Assembly: GCA_028287455.1 (NCBI GenBank)
Contig: JAQBPP010000042.1
Span: 1-5,337, forward strand
Length of the DNA: 5,337 bases
Direction: 5' to 3'
Origin: Bacilli bacterium
Lineage (GTDB): Bacteria > Bacillota > Bacilli > Tumebacillales > JAQBPP01
In this document: positions 4,603 to 5,337 of the stretch, in pieces
Layout: each line of letters opens with the position of its first letter
How positions within the stretch are numbered: the first letter of the stretch is position 1
Notes under the pieces: generated by a model
Told to the model about the DNA's origin: nothing
Databases searched by the model: none
What the model saw: only the letters and a program-made list of their open reading frames with translations
Position numbers and translations under genes: made by a program

Positions 4603-5337
4603 TTGTTTCACCCGATACCAATATCGGTATATCTCATGATATCCAATCTTTGCATACAAATTTAATGCGGCCTGGTTAGTCAATACCACAGCCAAATGAC
4701 TGGATTTTGCACCATGATCTCTGCCCCATTGCAATAAATTTAAAATCAGTTGCTCACCAAACCCTCGCTTCCTATAGTTAACCGCAGTGACAATATCAAA
4801 TAATCCTAACCATTCCCTTTCGATCACCGCTAGCCCGCAAGCAATGACCTCTTGCTGATGATACAGCGAGATGAAGCATTTTTTAGTTACAATATTGGAC
4901 AGCATTTGATGCATAGTGTGCTTATGCAATTCCACGTTGTTTAGCCTGCAGTAAGTGTCGAGCCACTCCGATGTTAGAGTTTCATCTAGTACAACGGTTG
5001 TTAAAGTCGGCTGCTTAACCCGATCCAGTGACAAAATTTGAACACTTGTTCGCTCAATGAGCGCATACCCTTTGTCACCTAATAATTCATCCAAGTTGTT
5101 CGGATGAACAAAGGGGGTAATTTTGAATACGGTGCTCAACTCTTTATAAGTATAAAGCCTTTCACATTCTTTAATTTTCACATTCACATCTGCAGTTGAA
5201 TAAAGGATTGGATTAACCGAATTGGCACGTTTTGTATATCCACCTGCAAATCGCAGCAACCATCCATCATAAAGCATGGTTTGCAAAGGCTGCCAGTTAT
5301 TCAGAGTTAATTCCTCTATCATTTTATAATCTGCCAT
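4600..5337 (-). CDS. GNAT-family N-acetyltransferase
   Basis: This gives 245 residues from ATG at the very edge (5337-5335) to TAG at 4602-4600. The upstream ribosome site is outside the window, so a longer N-terminus cannot be excluded; Met6 (MIEELTLNNW) is an alternative start. The C-terminal half is a clear GNAT fold that transfers acetyl from acetyl-CoA. It has GLFDIVTAVNYRKRGFGEQLI with the acetyl-CoA pyrophosphate-binding loop R-K-R-G-F-G, then LAVVLTNQAALNLYAKIGYHEIYRYWYRVK, the usual N-x-x-A-x-x-L-Y-x-x-x-G-Y ending. The N-terminal part (IEELTLNNWQPLQTMLYDGW, LLRFAGGYTKRANSVNPI) matches the conserved extension of a bacterial GNAT subgroup of about 240-250 residues. The acceptor is unknown. 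Hand counts on three 60-base lines gave roughly 32-40% GC, against about 45-65% on lines from the TatD-family and oxidoreductase genes, hinting at separate origin. The stop codon lies inside the repeat array's terminal CCTA. Confidence 0.9.
   Translation of the reverse strand: MADYKMIEELTLNNWQPLQTMLYDGWLLRFAGGYTKRANSVNPILYSTADVNVKIKECERLYTYKELSTVFKITPFVHPNNLDELLGDKGYALIERTSVQILSLDRVKQPTLTTVVLDETLTSEWLDTYCRLNNVELHKHTMHQMLSNIVTKKCFISLYHQQEVIACGLAVIEREWLGLFDIVTAVNYRKRGFGEQLILNLLQWGRDHGAKSSHLAVVLTNQAALNLYAKIGYHEIYRYWYRVKQ

Noticed and set aside
3647..4621. A 324-residue reverse-strand frame over the oxidoreductase gene
   Set aside because: It is the antisense of a clearly conserved gene, has no family features, and continues into the repeats.

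Overview
The window looks like chromosomal DNA of a mid-GC member of the Bacillota (class Bacilli, possibly an Alicyclobacillaceae- or Paenibacillaceae-like genus; this is inference, with no marker gene present). The reasons are strong Shine-Dalgarno sequences (GGAGG, GAGGAGG, AGGAGG), a consensus TATAAT box, intrinsic terminators, and protein families common in that class. No RNA gene, CRISPR array, transposase or replication origin was seen.

Layout from the left: (1) the C-terminal 181 residues of a phosphoesterase/acid-phosphatase family protein, cut by the window edge (3-548). (2) A 106-aa small membrane protein of unknown function (631-951). (3) An 82-aa DUF2892/YgaP-type membrane protein (1041-1289). 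(4) A hairpin without a U-tract, then a TatD-family metal-dependent hydrolase (1393-2136). (5) A hot-dog thioesterase of the YbgC/4HBT type (2220-2636). All five genes are on the + strand with gaps of roughly 80-100 bp, so they look like separate or loosely coupled housekeeping genes rather than one tight operon. (6) A 133-aa unknown protein on the - strand (2641-3042), ending only 4 bp from the thioesterase stop. (7) A divergent intergenic region with two back-to-back candidate promoters whose -35 boxes abut. (8) A Gfo/Idh/MocA NAD(P)-dependent oxidoreductase (3224-4387). (9) A 212-bp non-coding block (4388-4599) with a 20-bp terminator hairpin and an array of repeats, two direct and two inverted, sharing an exact 20-nt core. 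(10) A convergent, more AT-rich GNAT acetyltransferase (4600-5337, - strand) whose start coincides with the window edge.

The genes do not form one recognisable pathway. The most unusual element is the repeat array at 4391-4602. It sits between two convergent genes and can fold into nested hairpins with A6/T6 ends on both strands, so it may act as a bidirectional terminator and may belong to an interspersed intergenic repeat family. I found no evidence for a complete new defence, mobile or biosynthetic system. The unfamiliar genes are the 106-aa and 133-aa proteins.
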